Shown one piece after another: positions 9,531 through 19,368 of a stretch of DNA of 64,000 nt. Source of the DNA: Rubripirellula lacrimiformis (GTDB taxonomy: Bacteria > Planctomycetota > Planctomycetia > Pirellulales > Pirellulaceae); contig NZ_CP036525.1 of the NCBI RefSeq assembly GCF_007741535.1, positions 7,006,001-7,070,000 on the forward strand, written 5' to 3'. A program made the position numbers and the translations under genes. Numbering within the stretch: position 1 is the stretch's first letter; every line of letters starts with the position of its first letter. Below the pieces are notes generated by a model. The model did not search any database and was not told the origin of the DNA. It saw only the letters and a list, made by a program, of their open reading frames with translations.

Positions 9531-10050
9531 GCTAGGGCGATCGCCCCGGTTCTTCGGAGACCAAACCGAGGATAACAAGGCCACCACCATTGCCCCCCTC
9601 TCCCCCGGATTGAACACGAGCCCCGCTCGAATTCAATCCGGGGGAGAGGGGACGGGGGTGAGGAGGCCGGCGCACCAACACAAACCGCCCAAAAAAGCCG
9701 GCTGAAGCCGGTACTACAAACGGAAGTAGGCCGGATCAAGGAGCAAAGCGACGCGGATCCGGCAATCCCCCCAAAACCACCTAGCCGATAGCCCCGGTTC
9801 TTCGGTGACCAAACCGAGGCTAACAAGGCCACCACCTCCGATGCCCCCCTCTCCCCCAGATTGAACACGAGCCCCGCTCGAATTCAATCCGGGGGAGAGG
9901 GGACGGGGGTGAGGGGGCCGGCGCACCAACACGAACCGCCCAAAAAAGCCGGCTGAAGCCGGTACTACAAACGGAAGTAGGCCGGATCAAGGAGCGAAGC
10001 GACGCGGATCCGGCAATCCCCCCCACAAACCGCTTAGCCGATAGCCCCGG
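9531..10050. repeat. REP-like palindromic repeat, two tandem ~249-bp copies
   Basis: Two tandem units starting near 9538 and 9786 (both GAT(C/A)GCCCCGGTTCTTCGG), with a third beginning at 10039 that breaks off. Each contains a long hairpin: in copy one, perfect 20-bp arms at 9595-9614 and 9632-9651, with a nested CGAGC/GCTCG in the loop. A second short palindrome, AGCCGGCT, follows near 9697, then a GGCCGGATC...GATCCGGC pair. No coding sequence is supported here. The same hairpin core recurs four times at 20447-21068. Confidence 0.85.
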
Positions 10051-10324
10051 TTGAACGCAGGAACCAATGCGTTTGCCAAACCGCCTAACCAACCGAAAGA
10101 CGCTGCGGTCAGGGCATCACTCTTGCTGCGTGAAAGGCACGCAACGTGCACTGATGCACTTCGGCTGCTGGTCCGATTCCTCTGCAGAGGTCCGAAGATG
10201 CCCTTAAACTACCAACGGGGCATTCCCATCCCCGTACTATCCACCAGTGCGCGGCAAGGTCAGCGGCACGAATCGACACATAGTTTGCCGTTACCAACAG
10301 TCCATCAACGGAATCAGCGATCTT

Positions 10325-11278
10325 ATGAATCCATCTATCGGCACAGCGACGCCTGTGGACGCCTTCCTCCTGGACGTCCAATCGGGGCTATCGAAGTCGC
10401 AAAAGACGCTGTCGTGCAAGTATCTTTACGACCAACGTGGATCGGAACTGTTCGACAAGATTTGCGAAACCGACGAATACTACCCGACGCGGACCGAACT
10501 GCAGATCATGGAACGCAATGCCGATTCGATCGCTGATCAGATCGGATCGCGAGTGATGCTGGTCGAATACGGCAGCGGCAGCAGCATCAAAACACGGGTG
10601 CTGCTAGACGCGCTGGACACACCGGTCGCGTACGTTCCGGTCGACATCTCCGAGGACCATTTGCTGCGAACCGCCAAGGGCCTGCAAACGGCCTATCCCG
10701 AAACCGAGATTCTGCCGGTAGTGGCGGACTTTACCCAACCGTTCTCGCTGCCCCAGTCCAACCAGGACTACAGCCATGTGGCGATCTATTTCCCGGGATC
10801 CACGATCGGGAACTTCACTCCCGAAGCGGCCGGCGAACTGTTGCAGTTCATGTCATCGATACTCGGCCCTCAGGGTGGCCTATTGATCGGCATCGATCTG
10901 CAAAAAGAAGTTTCCGTGATCGAATCGGCCTACAACGACCAGGCTGGCATCACGTCTGACTTCAACTTGAACCTACTCTCACGAATCAACTCGGAACTCG
11001 ATGGCGACTTTCGTCTCGACGAATTCAAGCACCAAGCGGTCTACAACTCGGACCAACACCGCATCGAAATCTCCATCGTCAGCCAGCGTGACCAGCAAGT
11101 CCGGATCGGCGGCACCACGTTCAGCTTTCGCAAAGGCGAAACGATTCGAACCGAGTATTCGCACAAGTACACCATCGACGGGTTCGCCGAGTTCGCGTCC
11201 CAGTACGGTTTCGCATTGCACAAGCATTGGACGGACTCGCGGGACTACTTTGGCGTCCTGCACTTGGTTCTCGATTGA
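10325..11278 (+). CDS. egtD: L-histidine N(alpha)-methyltransferase EgtD
   Basis: First step of ergothioneine synthesis: SAM-dependent trimethylation of histidine to hercynine. The 317-aa protein from ATG 10325 has the family's N-terminal LSCKYLYDQRGSELFDKICETDEYYPTRTE in pieces, SAM motif VEYGSGSS, VPVDIS and FPGSTIGNF, and a C-terminal substrate domain with RIEISIVS and TEYSHKY. Length matches EgtD (~320 aa). egtB follows 84 bp downstream, confirming the pathway. The frame extends to 10247, but the family start is the ATG at 10325. Confidence 0.93.
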   Translation: MNPSIGTATPVDAFLLDVQSGLSKSQKTLSCKYLYDQRGSELFDKICETDEYYPTRTELQIMERNADSIADQIGSRVMLVEYGSGSSIKTRVLLDALDTPVAYVPVDISEDHLLRTAKGLQTAYPETEILPVVADFTQPFSLPQSNQDYSHVAIYFPGSTIGNFTPEAAGELLQFMSSILGPQGGLLIGIDLQKEVSVIESAYNDQAGITSDFNLNLLSRINSELDGDFRLDEFKHQAVYNSDQHRIEISIVSQRDQQVRIGGTTFSFRKGETIRTEYSHKYTIDGFAEFASQYGFALHKHWTDSRDYFGVLHLVLD

Positions 11279-11362
11279 AGGTTTCCCGCACGATCGAAAA
11301 TCTGACAAACCAACCACGCATGCGTCACTGCGACTGGCTAGGCCCAGCCACGGGAAATCAAC

Positions 11363-12622
11363 ATGACTGCCAACTCGATCGCCGATTCATTCCAATCGGT
11401 CCGCCACTTCACCGTGCGACTTGCCCAGCCCCTATCGGCCGAAGACTGCATGGTCCAATCGATGGACGATGCCAGCCCCACTCGCTGGCACCTGGCTCAC
11501 ACCACTTGGTTCTTCGAGACATTCGTTCTAGCCCAAGAATCGGACTACCAGCCGTTCGATCCACAGTTCAAGTTTCTGTTCAATTCCTACTACAACACCG
11601 TTGGCGATCAGTACCCGCGGCAGCGGCGTGGCATGATTTCGCGGCCCGGTTTGGAACAGATCCAAAACTACCGTCGTCATGTGGATCAGCAGATGATCCA
11701 GCGATTGCAAAAACCGGATTTCGCAGCCAAGCATCAACGATTGATCGAAGTTGGAATCCAACACGAACAACAACATCAGGAACTGATCCTGACGGACATC
11801 AAGCACGCTCTGTCGTGCAATCCAACCTGGCCCCAGTACCACGCATTGCCGCTGGACCGTACCGCTGACTCTGCCGCTGACGGCGATTCAACACGATCGA
11901 AAACTCCCATCAACATCGATGAAGGCGTTTACGAAATCGGGCACGATACCAACGGGTTCGCATTCGACAACGAATCACCACGGCACAAGGTGTTCCTGAA
12001 CCAGTGTGCGGTGGATTCGGTGCTGGTCACCTGTGGCGAGTATCTGCAGTTCATGAACGATGGCGGGTACCAACAGCCGCAGCATTGGCTTTCGATGGGC
12101 TGGTCCGCCGTGAACCAGAACGGGTGGCAGGCACCGATGTACTGGATCGATGTTGACGACGTACCGATGTTCTTCACCCTCGCCGGACTTCGGCCTGTCG
12201 ACCTAGACGCCCCGGTGGCTCACGTCAGTTTTTACGAGGCCGATGCATTCGCGCGATGGGCAGGCAAACGACTGCCGACTGAATTCGAATGGGAAATCGC
12301 GGCCGCACAAACCACGATCGACGACGACGCCCCGTTCGTGGACTGGCTTCTGGATCGACAACTGGCCATCCACCCCACCCGATCCCCCCATGGCTTTTGC
12401 GGCAGCGTCTGGCAATGGACGGCCAGCAACTACTTGGGATATCCCGGATACAAGCCACCGGCCGGCGCGGTCGGCGAATACAACGGCAAATTCATGTGTG
12501 ACCAACACGTCCTTCGCGGCGGTAGTGTGGCAACCCACAGCAGCCACATTCGGCCCACCTATCGAAACTTCTTTCCCGCGTCCACGCGCTGGCAGTTCGC
12601 CGGAATACGTCTCGCGGAATAA
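11363..12622 (+). CDS. egtB: Hercynine oxygenase (sulfoxide synthase) EgtB
   Basis: Non-haem iron enzyme joining hercynine to a thiol donor with O2. The 419-aa protein has an N-terminal DinB-type domain with the three iron histidines: WHLAHTTWFFE and EVGIQHEQQHQE (HxxxH pattern). A C-terminal FGE-sulfatase-type domain follows, with VTCGEYLQFM, VAHVSFYEADAFARWAGKR, LPTEFEWE, GSVWQWT and LRGGS. It is paired with egtD. No egtA, egtC or egtE is nearby, so the thiol donor and the C-S lyase step cannot be deduced here. Confidence 0.93.
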   Translation: MTANSIADSFQSVRHFTVRLAQPLSAEDCMVQSMDDASPTRWHLAHTTWFFETFVLAQESDYQPFDPQFKFLFNSYYNTVGDQYPRQRRGMISRPGLEQIQNYRRHVDQQMIQRLQKPDFAAKHQRLIEVGIQHEQQHQELILTDIKHALSCNPTWPQYHALPLDRTADSAADGDSTRSKTPINIDEGVYEIGHDTNGFAFDNESPRHKVFLNQCAVDSVLVTCGEYLQFMNDGGYQQPQHWLSMGWSAVNQNGWQAPMYWIDVDDVPMFFTLAGLRPVDLDAPVAHVSFYEADAFARWAGKRLPTEFEWEIAAAQTTIDDDAPFVDWLLDRQLAIHPTRSPHGFCGSVWQWTASNYLGYPGYKPPAGAVGEYNGKFMCDQHVLRGGSVATHSSHIRPTYRNFFPASTRWQFAGIRLAE

Positions 12623-12723
12623 GACGACTTCGTATCCCATATCCTAGACACCCTGCCTGGGCACCTGACCAGTTCTATCTTGGAAGCCAAGGCGACGTTT
12701 TCCCATCGCCGATTCTCCACCGC

Positions 12724-14118
12724 TCACTTGGTGTGAAGCGATTTCCAATCGGGATAGATCGGTCGATCCTTTGTCTCCCGATCTCCGTGGCCGGCGGGTG
12801 CCGGAGGAGCACTGTCCAGAAGCGATTGCAGTTTGCGGTGAGCTTCCAGCCGCTGTTTGCCGGTCAGTTGTTTAGACAGGTCATCGGATTCATCCAAGTC
12901 ATCGGCCGGTTGGTAGAAACGACCATCGCGGTACAGTTTGAATTGGCCAGTCCGCGCGAACTGTCCGGGCTGTTTGTTCCAATACGGCTGATAGTGGCAC
13001 AGCACCCAATCGCGTGGGTTGCCCGGCTGGCCGCGAAGTTGAGGCAGGAAACTTCGACCGTCGATCGGATCGGATGGCCCCAACCGGATACCGGCTGCAT
13101 CGGCCAACGTCGGATAGATGTCCGTAAAGTCCACCAAGTCATCCAGCACCTGGCCTGTTGCGGTAACCCCTTTTTGGTAAGCCACTAGCGGGACATGAGT
13201 GCCCATATCGGTCATGGTGCCTTTGCCGCCTCGGATCTCGACTCCGTTCCAACGCGAACGAATCGACACGTTCGTACCGTTGTCGGCGGTGAACAGGATC
13301 AACGTGTTTTCAGCGATCCCAAGATCCTCGGTCTTCGCAACGATCCGGCCGACGATCTTGTCCATGTAGTTCACCATGGCCTGAAAGTTCGCCTTGCCAT
13401 TTTTGTTCCGCTTGTTGGCCACCTGAGTTCGCGGAGCGTCGCCGATCGTGTCGGGAGTAGGCACGAATGGGTCGTGGACCAAGACCATCGGGTAATAAGC
13501 AAAGAAAGGCTGCTGGCGGTTCCGTTGCATGAAGTCACACAGAAAATCACAGAACAGATCCGGCCCGTACTTGCCATCGTTTTCTGCGGCAGTCATGAAC
13601 TTGCCGTTCTGCTGGATCGGTGGACTCCAAAACCGTTCGCTCACCTTGTCCTTCACATGCGTCAGCTGCCACAGACTGTATTCGTCGAATCCTGCTTGAT
13701 GAGGGCGCGAAGGATCATCGTGACCGGGCAGCTTGTTGTACAGACCGTTCAACTGCCACTTGCCCGCGATCGCCGTCTTGTACCCGGCATCCTGCAACAA
13801 GTTCGCGAAAGTCTTTTGGTTCGGATCCAGATACCCAAAGTGCGTGTAGTTTCGAAAATTGTATTGCCCGGTCATGATCATCACTCGCGACGGAGTGCAG
13901 ATCGGGGTCGAATAACAATGGCGAAATCGGACACCGCCAGCCGCAAGTGCGTCGATATGCGGCGTCTCGTAGTCCTGGGCACCATAGCTTCCGAAGGCTT
14001 CCCAACTGACGTCGTCGGCCATGATCAGAATGATGTTCGGACGTTCGGCCGCCTCGGTTGCCACCCCGCCGGCAAGCGAACTCAGCAAAACAGCTAGGAC
14101 TGCAATCAGCGACTTCAT
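12724..14118 (-). CDS. Secreted sulfatase (formylglycine type)
   Basis: 464 aa from ATG 14118. The signal peptide MKSLIAVLAVLLSSLAGG is followed by RPNIILIMADDVSWEAFG. The formylglycine motif is CTPSRVMIMTGQYN (C-x-P-S-R, the other accepted form). Metal and active-site motifs AGKWQLNG, HDPF and LFTADNGTN are present. The frame is open to 14322 but the extra N-terminus hides the signal peptide. It is distinct in sequence from the 3810 sulfatase, so not a recent duplicate. Likely acts in the periplasm on sulfated glycans; substrate unknown. Confidence 0.9.
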   Translation of the reverse strand: MKSLIAVLAVLLSSLAGGVATEAAERPNIILIMADDVSWEAFGSYGAQDYETPHIDALAAGGVRFRHCYSTPICTPSRVMIMTGQYNFRNYTHFGYLDPNQKTFANLLQDAGYKTAIAGKWQLNGLYNKLPGHDDPSRPHQAGFDEYSLWQLTHVKDKVSERFWSPPIQQNGKFMTAAENDGKYGPDLFCDFLCDFMQRNRQQPFFAYYPMVLVHDPFVPTPDTIGDAPRTQVANKRNKNGKANFQAMVNYMDKIVGRIVAKTEDLGIAENTLILFTADNGTNVSIRSRWNGVEIRGGKGTMTDMGTHVPLVAYQKGVTATGQVLDDLVDFTDIYPTLADAAGIRLGPSDPIDGRSFLPQLRGQPGNPRDWVLCHYQPYWNKQPGQFARTGQFKLYRDGRFYQPADDLDESDDLSKQLTGKQRLEAHRKLQSLLDSAPPAPAGHGDRETKDRPIYPDWKSLHTK

Positions 14119-14512
14119 CGTTTGTGATTCTCCATCTGCGTAACCGGACAGCTTGCGATCGGCGACCAGCCTGCAATCTGGCAATCCGACGATTTCCCGA
14201 CACACGGCGGGGAAACGCATTCTAACCGCCCCACCGCCACCGGATGGTTTCGTAGACAACACGCAAACGCAGGCCCCGGTGGATTCGCCGGCCAACTGCG
14301 ATCGGAAGTCCAAGACCGGCACTAAAAGCGTCCCTCACTGCGTCACCTTGCTATATTCCATGGGTTCCGTCCAACGCACGGCGTGGGTCGTTCAGGCTGT
14401 CCATTGACCGGCTTAGGCGATTCCATTCCGCTGCAGCAAGGCAGCGCCCGTTGTCGCGACGCTGCGTGTGCTTTTCTGTTCGTCCGCCCCATCCCCACCG
14501 GAGACTTTTACT
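14119..14512. other. Divergent intergenic region
   Basis: Spacer between the minus-strand sulfatase and the plus-strand DUF3500 gene. It must hold both promoters; a TTGCTATATT near 14348 is the only AT-rich promoter-like element I can see. No gene supported. Confidence 0.4.
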
Positions 14513-15688
14513 TTGTCATCCAATCGTACACGTGCATCATTGCTATTAGCGCTGGCTGGTTCGCTGCTGGGGCTGACTCTTTATGCGCAACAGCGCGGAC
14601 GTGGCGACGCAGCCGTCGCCGAACCGTTTCGCGGCGTGGCCGCCGGTGGAAAAATAGAAACCGGCCTGTTTCCAATCCAATCGACCGGGGTCAGCACCCA
14701 GCCCGCGGTCGATGCCGCCAACGCCTTGCTGGCCTCGTTGACCGATCAACAGAAAGCTCGAACCACCTTTCCCGTCGACGACTCGGAATGGCGCAAGTGG
14801 GACAACCGCCATTCATCCAAACGACAAGGCGTCGGCTTCGATGAAATGAGCGAAGCCCAACGCGAAAACGCTTTCGCATTGATGCGAGCCAGCCTCAGCG
14901 CCAAAGGGTTGAAACTGTCCCAAGACATCATGAAGCTCAATGGCACGCTGGCCGAACTGGCCAACAACTTTGACGAATACGGACAATGGCTGTACTGGAT
15001 CACCATCATGGGCGATCCGTCGACGACCGAGCCCTGGGGATGGCAGATCGACGGCCATCACCTGGTCATCAACTACTTTGTGCTAGGCGACCAAGTCGTC
15101 ATGTCGCCGGTCTTTGTTGGTAGCGAACCAGTGCACGCGACCAGCGGCAAATTCAAAGGCACCATCATCTTGCAAGACGAACAGAACGCGGGCCTGCGTT
15201 TTGCACAATCGCTGGATGACCAACAACGCGCCGCCGCTGTCCTGTCATCGGTCAAAGATGGCAACAATGCGTTGGCGCAAGCGTACGAAGACAACCTCGA
15301 CTTGGACTACGCCGGACTGCCGGGATCCAAGTTATCCGACGCCCAACAAACCCAGTTGCTAGACCTGATCCATCACTATGTCGGTAACATGAACGAAGGT
15401 CATGCCAAGATCCGGATGGAAGAAGTAGCCCAGCATCTGGACCGGACCTACTTTGCCTGGGTCGGCGACATGTCCGATGACGGTGTTTTCTATTATCGAA
15501 TCCACAGCCCCGTTGTGCTAATCGAATTCGATCACGAGCGCCGGGTCGCACCATTTCGAACCAGCGCCCCCACGCGAGACCACATTCACGCCGTCATCCG
15601 CACCCCTAACGGAAATGACTACGGCAAAGATCTGCTGCGTCAACACATCGAAGAACATCACGGCCACGATCACAAACACCCGCATTAA
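14513..15688 (+). CDS. DUF3500 family exported protein
   Basis: About 391 aa of the DUF3500 type, with TTFPVDDSEWRKWDN, FDEMSEAQRENAFALM, EPWGWQIDGHHLVINYFV and VMSPVFVGSEP. Function of the family is not established. A TTG at 14513, 9-10 nt after GGAG, starts a good signal segment (ASLLLALAGSLLGLTLYA); a GTG at 14468 is the longer alternative. The C-terminus is His-rich (HIEEHHGHDHKHPH), which could bind metal. Predicted to be secreted or periplasmic. Confidence 0.75.
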   Translation: MSSNRTRASLLLALAGSLLGLTLYAQQRGRGDAAVAEPFRGVAAGGKIETGLFPIQSTGVSTQPAVDAANALLASLTDQQKARTTFPVDDSEWRKWDNRHSSKRQGVGFDEMSEAQRENAFALMRASLSAKGLKLSQDIMKLNGTLAELANNFDEYGQWLYWITIMGDPSTTEPWGWQIDGHHLVINYFVLGDQVVMSPVFVGSEPVHATSGKFKGTIILQDEQNAGLRFAQSLDDQQRAAAVLSSVKDGNNALAQAYEDNLDLDYAGLPGSKLSDAQQTQLLDLIHHYVGNMNEGHAKIRMEEVAQHLDRTYFAWVGDMSDDGVFYYRIHSPVVLIEFDHERRVAPFRTSAPTRDHIHAVIRTPNGNDYGKDLLRQHIEEHHGHDHKHPH

Positions 15689-15698
15689 CGCGGGCGCA

Positions 15699-16580
15699 TC
15701 AGTCGTCGGAGACTGCGATACGAGCGGCCATGGTGTGCGATTCACCTGGCTGCAGCGTCACGCTGGCGTCGCCCACGTTGGCGGTTTCGATGCACACCAT
15801 CGATGGCCATTCATCGTTCCCAAAGTCCGCCATCCGTGCACTCTTGGCGATCCACGGATTCCAAACAACCGTGTTGTCGGAATTCGTCTTGGCGATCTCG
15901 ATGGTTCGCTTCAACACCGGGTCATGCAATTGGCAGGTTGCGGTGGTCCCCAAATACACACGGTCGCACTCTGCATCGAAGCGGATCGCTGCACCGGATG
16001 CCGGCTTGATTTGGCCTCCGTCCACCTTGTCTAGATAGGTCGACGGCTGCAGCCCATCGATGGCAACTTGGTGGATATCACCGATCGCTAGATAGGTGTG
16101 CAGTGCTTCTTCGAAACGGGCTGGCTGGTCCGCGGTGGCAGCCAGCGAAACCGTCAACTCCATCGACAACGTCCGGCCCATCACGATCCGATACGACAAA
16201 TCGTAGGGATCGATCGTCGTGGTCAACACGATCTCGATCCCCTCGGTACCGAGGTCGCTGACCCCTCGGACATCCCATGCCGTTGTCCGAGCCCAACCAT
16301 GGCCGGGGGCATCGGGGTTGCCCGCCAACGGGCCGAACCATGGGAAGCAAATGGGGACGCCGCCGCGGATCGGCTTGTCCGCATCAAAGTCCGATGATTG
16401 GCTGACCCACAACACTGGCGACTGGCCGGTGGGCTGGAAAGCGGTGACATGCGCGCCGTGCAGGAAAACCTCGGCCTGGCAAAGCGACGACTCGACAACG
16501 GCCTTTACCAAACCGCCCTGGCCAGCGACAAAAGTGACGCCAGGCACGTCGTGACGCGAATTCAATGTATCAGGATTCAT
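15699..16580 (-). CDS. Aldose/D-hexose-6-phosphate mutarotase (YeaD-like)
   Basis: 293-aa beta-sandwich epimerase interconverting alpha and beta hexose-6-phosphates. Family motifs: LHGAHVTAFQP, VLWVSQSSDFDADKPIRGGVPICFPWFGP, GHGWARTTAW, FEEALHTYL and VVWNPWIAKSARMADFG. Catalytic His in GHGWAR and Glu in FEEALHTY are present. Cytosolic. It converges with the DUF3500 gene, 10 bp apart. Confidence 0.9.
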   Translation of the reverse strand: MNPDTLNSRHDVPGVTFVAGQGGLVKAVVESSLCQAEVFLHGAHVTAFQPTGQSPVLWVSQSSDFDADKPIRGGVPICFPWFGPLAGNPDAPGHGWARTTAWDVRGVSDLGTEGIEIVLTTTIDPYDLSYRIVMGRTLSMELTVSLAATADQPARFEEALHTYLAIGDIHQVAIDGLQPSTYLDKVDGGQIKPASGAAIRFDAECDRVYLGTTATCQLHDPVLKRTIEIAKTNSDNTVVWNPWIAKSARMADFGNDEWPSMVCIETANVGDASVTLQPGESHTMAARIAVSDD

Positions 16581-16679
16581 TCGAGATCTTGGTAGGAGTG
16601 AAAGTCCGCGATCCTATTCTTTCATGCGGGACTGTCGCACAAACCAACATCATAGGAACCAGCGTTTGGAAATCCGCAT

Positions 16680-17147
16680 CTAGACACCAGCCATCTTCAG
16701 CACCGTGTCGAATTCCTTTTTCTTGACCGGCTGGACACTCAACCGACTGCCCTTCTGCAACAGCGCCATCCCCTTCAAACCGGCTCGATCGCGCATCGCC
16801 TTCAAAGTCACCGGGGTGTCCAGTTTCTGCTGCAACTGGATGTCGACCATGTACCAAGTCGGTTTGTCCGCGCTGCTCTTGGCGTCAAAGTACTTGCTGC
16901 GCCGATCAAACGCATGGCTGTCCGGATACCCCGAACGAACGACCGTCGCTGTCCCCACCACGGCGGGCTCTTTGCAGGCCGAATGATAGAACAGGACTTG
17001 GTCGCCCTCTTGAATATCGTCCCGAAGCAGATTCCTAGCCTGGTAGTTACGCACGCCTTCCCAACACGTCGTCTGGTCGGGAGACGATTCCAGGTCGTCG
17101 ATCGAAAACGTCGTCGGCTCGGTCTTCATCAGCCAGTACTTGGTCAT
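16680..17147 (-). CDS. EVE domain protein
   Basis: 155 aa, the usual length of single-domain EVE proteins (thymocyte nuclear protein 1 type). Motifs: YWLMKTEPTTFSIDDL, WEGVRNYQARN, GDQVLFYHSACKEPAVVGTA, WYMVDI and LLQKGSRLSVQPV. EVE domains share the PUA-like/YTH fold and recognise modified bases in RNA or DNA. Stand-alone cytosolic gene here; target unknown. Confidence 0.9.
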   Translation of the reverse strand: MTKYWLMKTEPTTFSIDDLESSPDQTTCWEGVRNYQARNLLRDDIQEGDQVLFYHSACKEPAVVGTATVVRSGYPDSHAFDRRSKYFDAKSSADKPTWYMVDIQLQQKLDTPVTLKAMRDRAGLKGMALLQKGSRLSVQPVKKKEFDTVLKMAGV

Positions 17148-17420
17148 ATCGTCAAACTCTCTCTCGTGTTTCGCACATCAAAGTGGGGAAGGGCGACCGA
17201 CAGCCCCTGCGTTGTTAAGCGGTGCCGACTGGGCAAACTGTTCCGCCCCGCAGATTTTTTTCTCAGTTTGGTTCATCACCCAACCGATCTATCTATTGTG
17301 CGCCGGGATAGGCGTGCAGTGAAGCGACCATGACTGCGCCCATGAATCGGGATCAGACATGACATGCGGGCCATGGAACGGGCCAAGAACACACCCGTTT
17401 CCTCTTTTCGAAGGCTCGTT

Positions 17421-17510
17421 ATGAACGTTGACGCCATCCACACCGCCCTGGGTTTGACCTTTACCTTTGTTTGGCTGCTGGTCGGTCAAATTCTAGTGGG
17501 GAATCGCTAA
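17421..17510 (+). CDS. Possible 29-aa single-span membrane peptide
   Basis: A short open frame from ATG 17421 to TAA 17508 encodes one hydrophobic helix (LGLTFTFVWLLVGQILVG) with short polar ends. GAAGG lies about 7 nt before the ATG. It fills an otherwise empty 518-bp gap. The sequence alone cannot prove translation. Confidence 0.35.
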   Translation: MNVDAIHTALGLTFTFVWLLVGQILVGNR

Positions 17511-17665
17511 CCCAAACGCAAAGACCTGGCGTGACTGCCAGCGTTTGGCCATCGGCGCCACCAAGTCCCCCCAACGCATCTCACGCTACGGATTCGATCC
17601 GATCACCCAGCGGGTGCCTCGAAAACGTGACCTGGAAAACGTTACTTGGAAGATCGAAACCGAGA

Positions 17666-19366
17666 TTACGCCAGCAGCTTCGAAAAAGTGCGCTGCAAGT
17701 AGTCGATCGGGAAGATACAAAACGGATGTTCGCGGCTAGCCATCAAACGCTGGGCCGCCGCGGAACGTTCCACCTGAACCAATTCGGCCTGCAGTTGGCT
17801 TCGCATCGAAACCAGCTGTTTCGAAAGCTTCGCATTGATGCTCTCGACCTCCCGATGCCACAGCTTCTTGTCCAACGCGACGTCGACCGCCGAAATCAAT
17901 TCGACCTTTCGAGCCAACAGATCCGGGTCCAGATCGACACGATCAGCAAACCGCTCGGGTTGATAGACGATGTCGCGAAGTGATCGACGCAGCCGACGGA
18001 TTTTTTGGTCGTGGTCGTCCGGCACAAAACCGGGCAATTGAACGGTTGCCGAGATCACCATGAAACGCAGCGGTTTCACCCCAAAGAACGCCGTGCAAAT
18101 TTCGTCACCCAATTGATCGTATTTGCCGCCACCGATGCCGTGCAAAAACAGATCGCTTAGCACCATCCGAGCGTACATCGTCGTCACCAACGCACGAGGA
18201 CGCAGCTTGAAGTTCGGCGACACTAGGTTTGCCAACTGTTCGGCAGCCAGCTTGGGATGACGCACATCGATCCGCAGTTCGCGGTCACGAACACCTTCGC
18301 GCCCCATCCGGTCGCTGATGATCAATTGATCCCCCGACAACCGCACCCAAGCCGGGCGCCGCTCGGGCGAATCATTCCCATAGATCCACAGTGGTGCTTC
18401 GAACCACTCGTCGTCCACCGCTAGGTTCGGCACCGGGTGCGCACTGCTGCGGATCCCATGCGCCGACCGATACTGATCGGCCGAATCGTTATAGCAATGA
18501 TGGAACCGTGGCAACTCAGTCAAAATCGACAGCAAGAATTCCGCATAAGCCGTCGTACGACAGACCACGCCCAACGGCAACTCCAACGTCCGCAGCCCCA
18601 ATTCGCCCTCCAACCCATGCCGGGCCTGAGCCAACGCGCAACCGGCCACTCCGCAACGTTCAATCGCAGACTTGGCGTGCTTCCAAAGCTTTCCCACACA
18701 CGGATCATCCACGATCCCTGCAACCGCCTCGGTCACGGCAACGTCGAATCGATCGAAGATGTCACGGCGACGAACCGTCGTCTGTTCATAGGGGACGCCC
18801 CCACCTGCGTCGTCGTAGGGCACGACTTCGTAATGAACTTCGCCCTCCGTGGGCTGGCCAGGCGATTTACGATTGGAATGATTCAGACTGGGCACACGCA
18901 CCGAACTGCCCGATGCCACATCGTTGTCGATCACCAAATTAATGCCGATCCCACCGCAGCGACGGGCCAGATGATCCAAGGCAAAGTTCTTGAACCAAAC
19001 CCCAGGATGAAAGATCGCTGGCTGGTGCCCCGCCATCAAGATGGGGCCCAGCGTGCCTCGGTCCAATGCCTGGCGATCCACCCACGACGTATCGCGATAA
19101 GCCGACGTGTAGCGGATCGCATCGTCGATCAACGACGCACGCGCACGCTGGCGAAGCGAATCCCAGAACGGCCCGTGCGATGCCGACAGCGCAGCGTTGC
19201 ACGTCAACCAATCGTCCACTTCGCCAAGCGGCGGATCGATCAACGCGTCGCCATGGTTCTGTGGCGCACGGTACTGTCGGTATCGGTTCAACGTCGCTTC
19301 GGGCTGGGAATTCGAAATGGATAACGGGTTCGCCACAGGGGCGATCACTTGATCGTCAATGCTCAT
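17666..19366 (-). CDS. Uncharacterised protein distantly resembling BshC
   Basis: 566 aa from ATG 19366 (four residues further upstream are open). GHQPAIFHPGVWFKNFALD and the segment NLVIDNDV recall the GQQ...F.GPLY...K and DHD blocks of BshC, the last enzyme of bacillithiol synthesis. RPRALVTTMYARMVLSDLFL with GIGGGKYDQLGDEI recalls BshC's RP...GPGEIAYY block. The C-terminus (450-540) is helical, perhaps coiled coil, as in BshC. The match is by eye and distant. Start and stop nearly abut the upstream GT2 (2 bp apart), indicating translational coupling. An alternative is a planctomycete-specific family of unknown function. Confidence 0.5.
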   Translation of the reverse strand: MSIDDQVIAPVANPLSISNSQPEATLNRYRQYRAPQNHGDALIDPPLGEVDDWLTCNAALSASHGPFWDSLRQRARASLIDDAIRYTSAYRDTSWVDRQALDRGTLGPILMAGHQPAIFHPGVWFKNFALDHLARRCGGIGINLVIDNDVASGSSVRVPSLNHSNRKSPGQPTEGEVHYEVVPYDDAGGGVPYEQTTVRRRDIFDRFDVAVTEAVAGIVDDPCVGKLWKHAKSAIERCGVAGCALAQARHGLEGELGLRTLELPLGVVCRTTAYAEFLLSILTELPRFHHCYNDSADQYRSAHGIRSSAHPVPNLAVDDEWFEAPLWIYGNDSPERRPAWVRLSGDQLIISDRMGREGVRDRELRIDVRHPKLAAEQLANLVSPNFKLRPRALVTTMYARMVLSDLFLHGIGGGKYDQLGDEICTAFFGVKPLRFMVISATVQLPGFVPDDHDQKIRRLRRSLRDIVYQPERFADRVDLDPDLLARKVELISAVDVALDKKLWHREVESINAKLSKQLVSMRSQLQAELVQVERSAAAQRLMASREHPFCIFPIDYLQRTFSKLLA

Positions 19367-19368
19367 GA

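Noticed and set aside
9396-10092. Open frames encoding PHPRPLSPGLNSSGARIQSGGEG-like proteins
   Set aside because: They are translations of the palindromic REP-like repeats; the same peptides appear in both orientations and in every copy.
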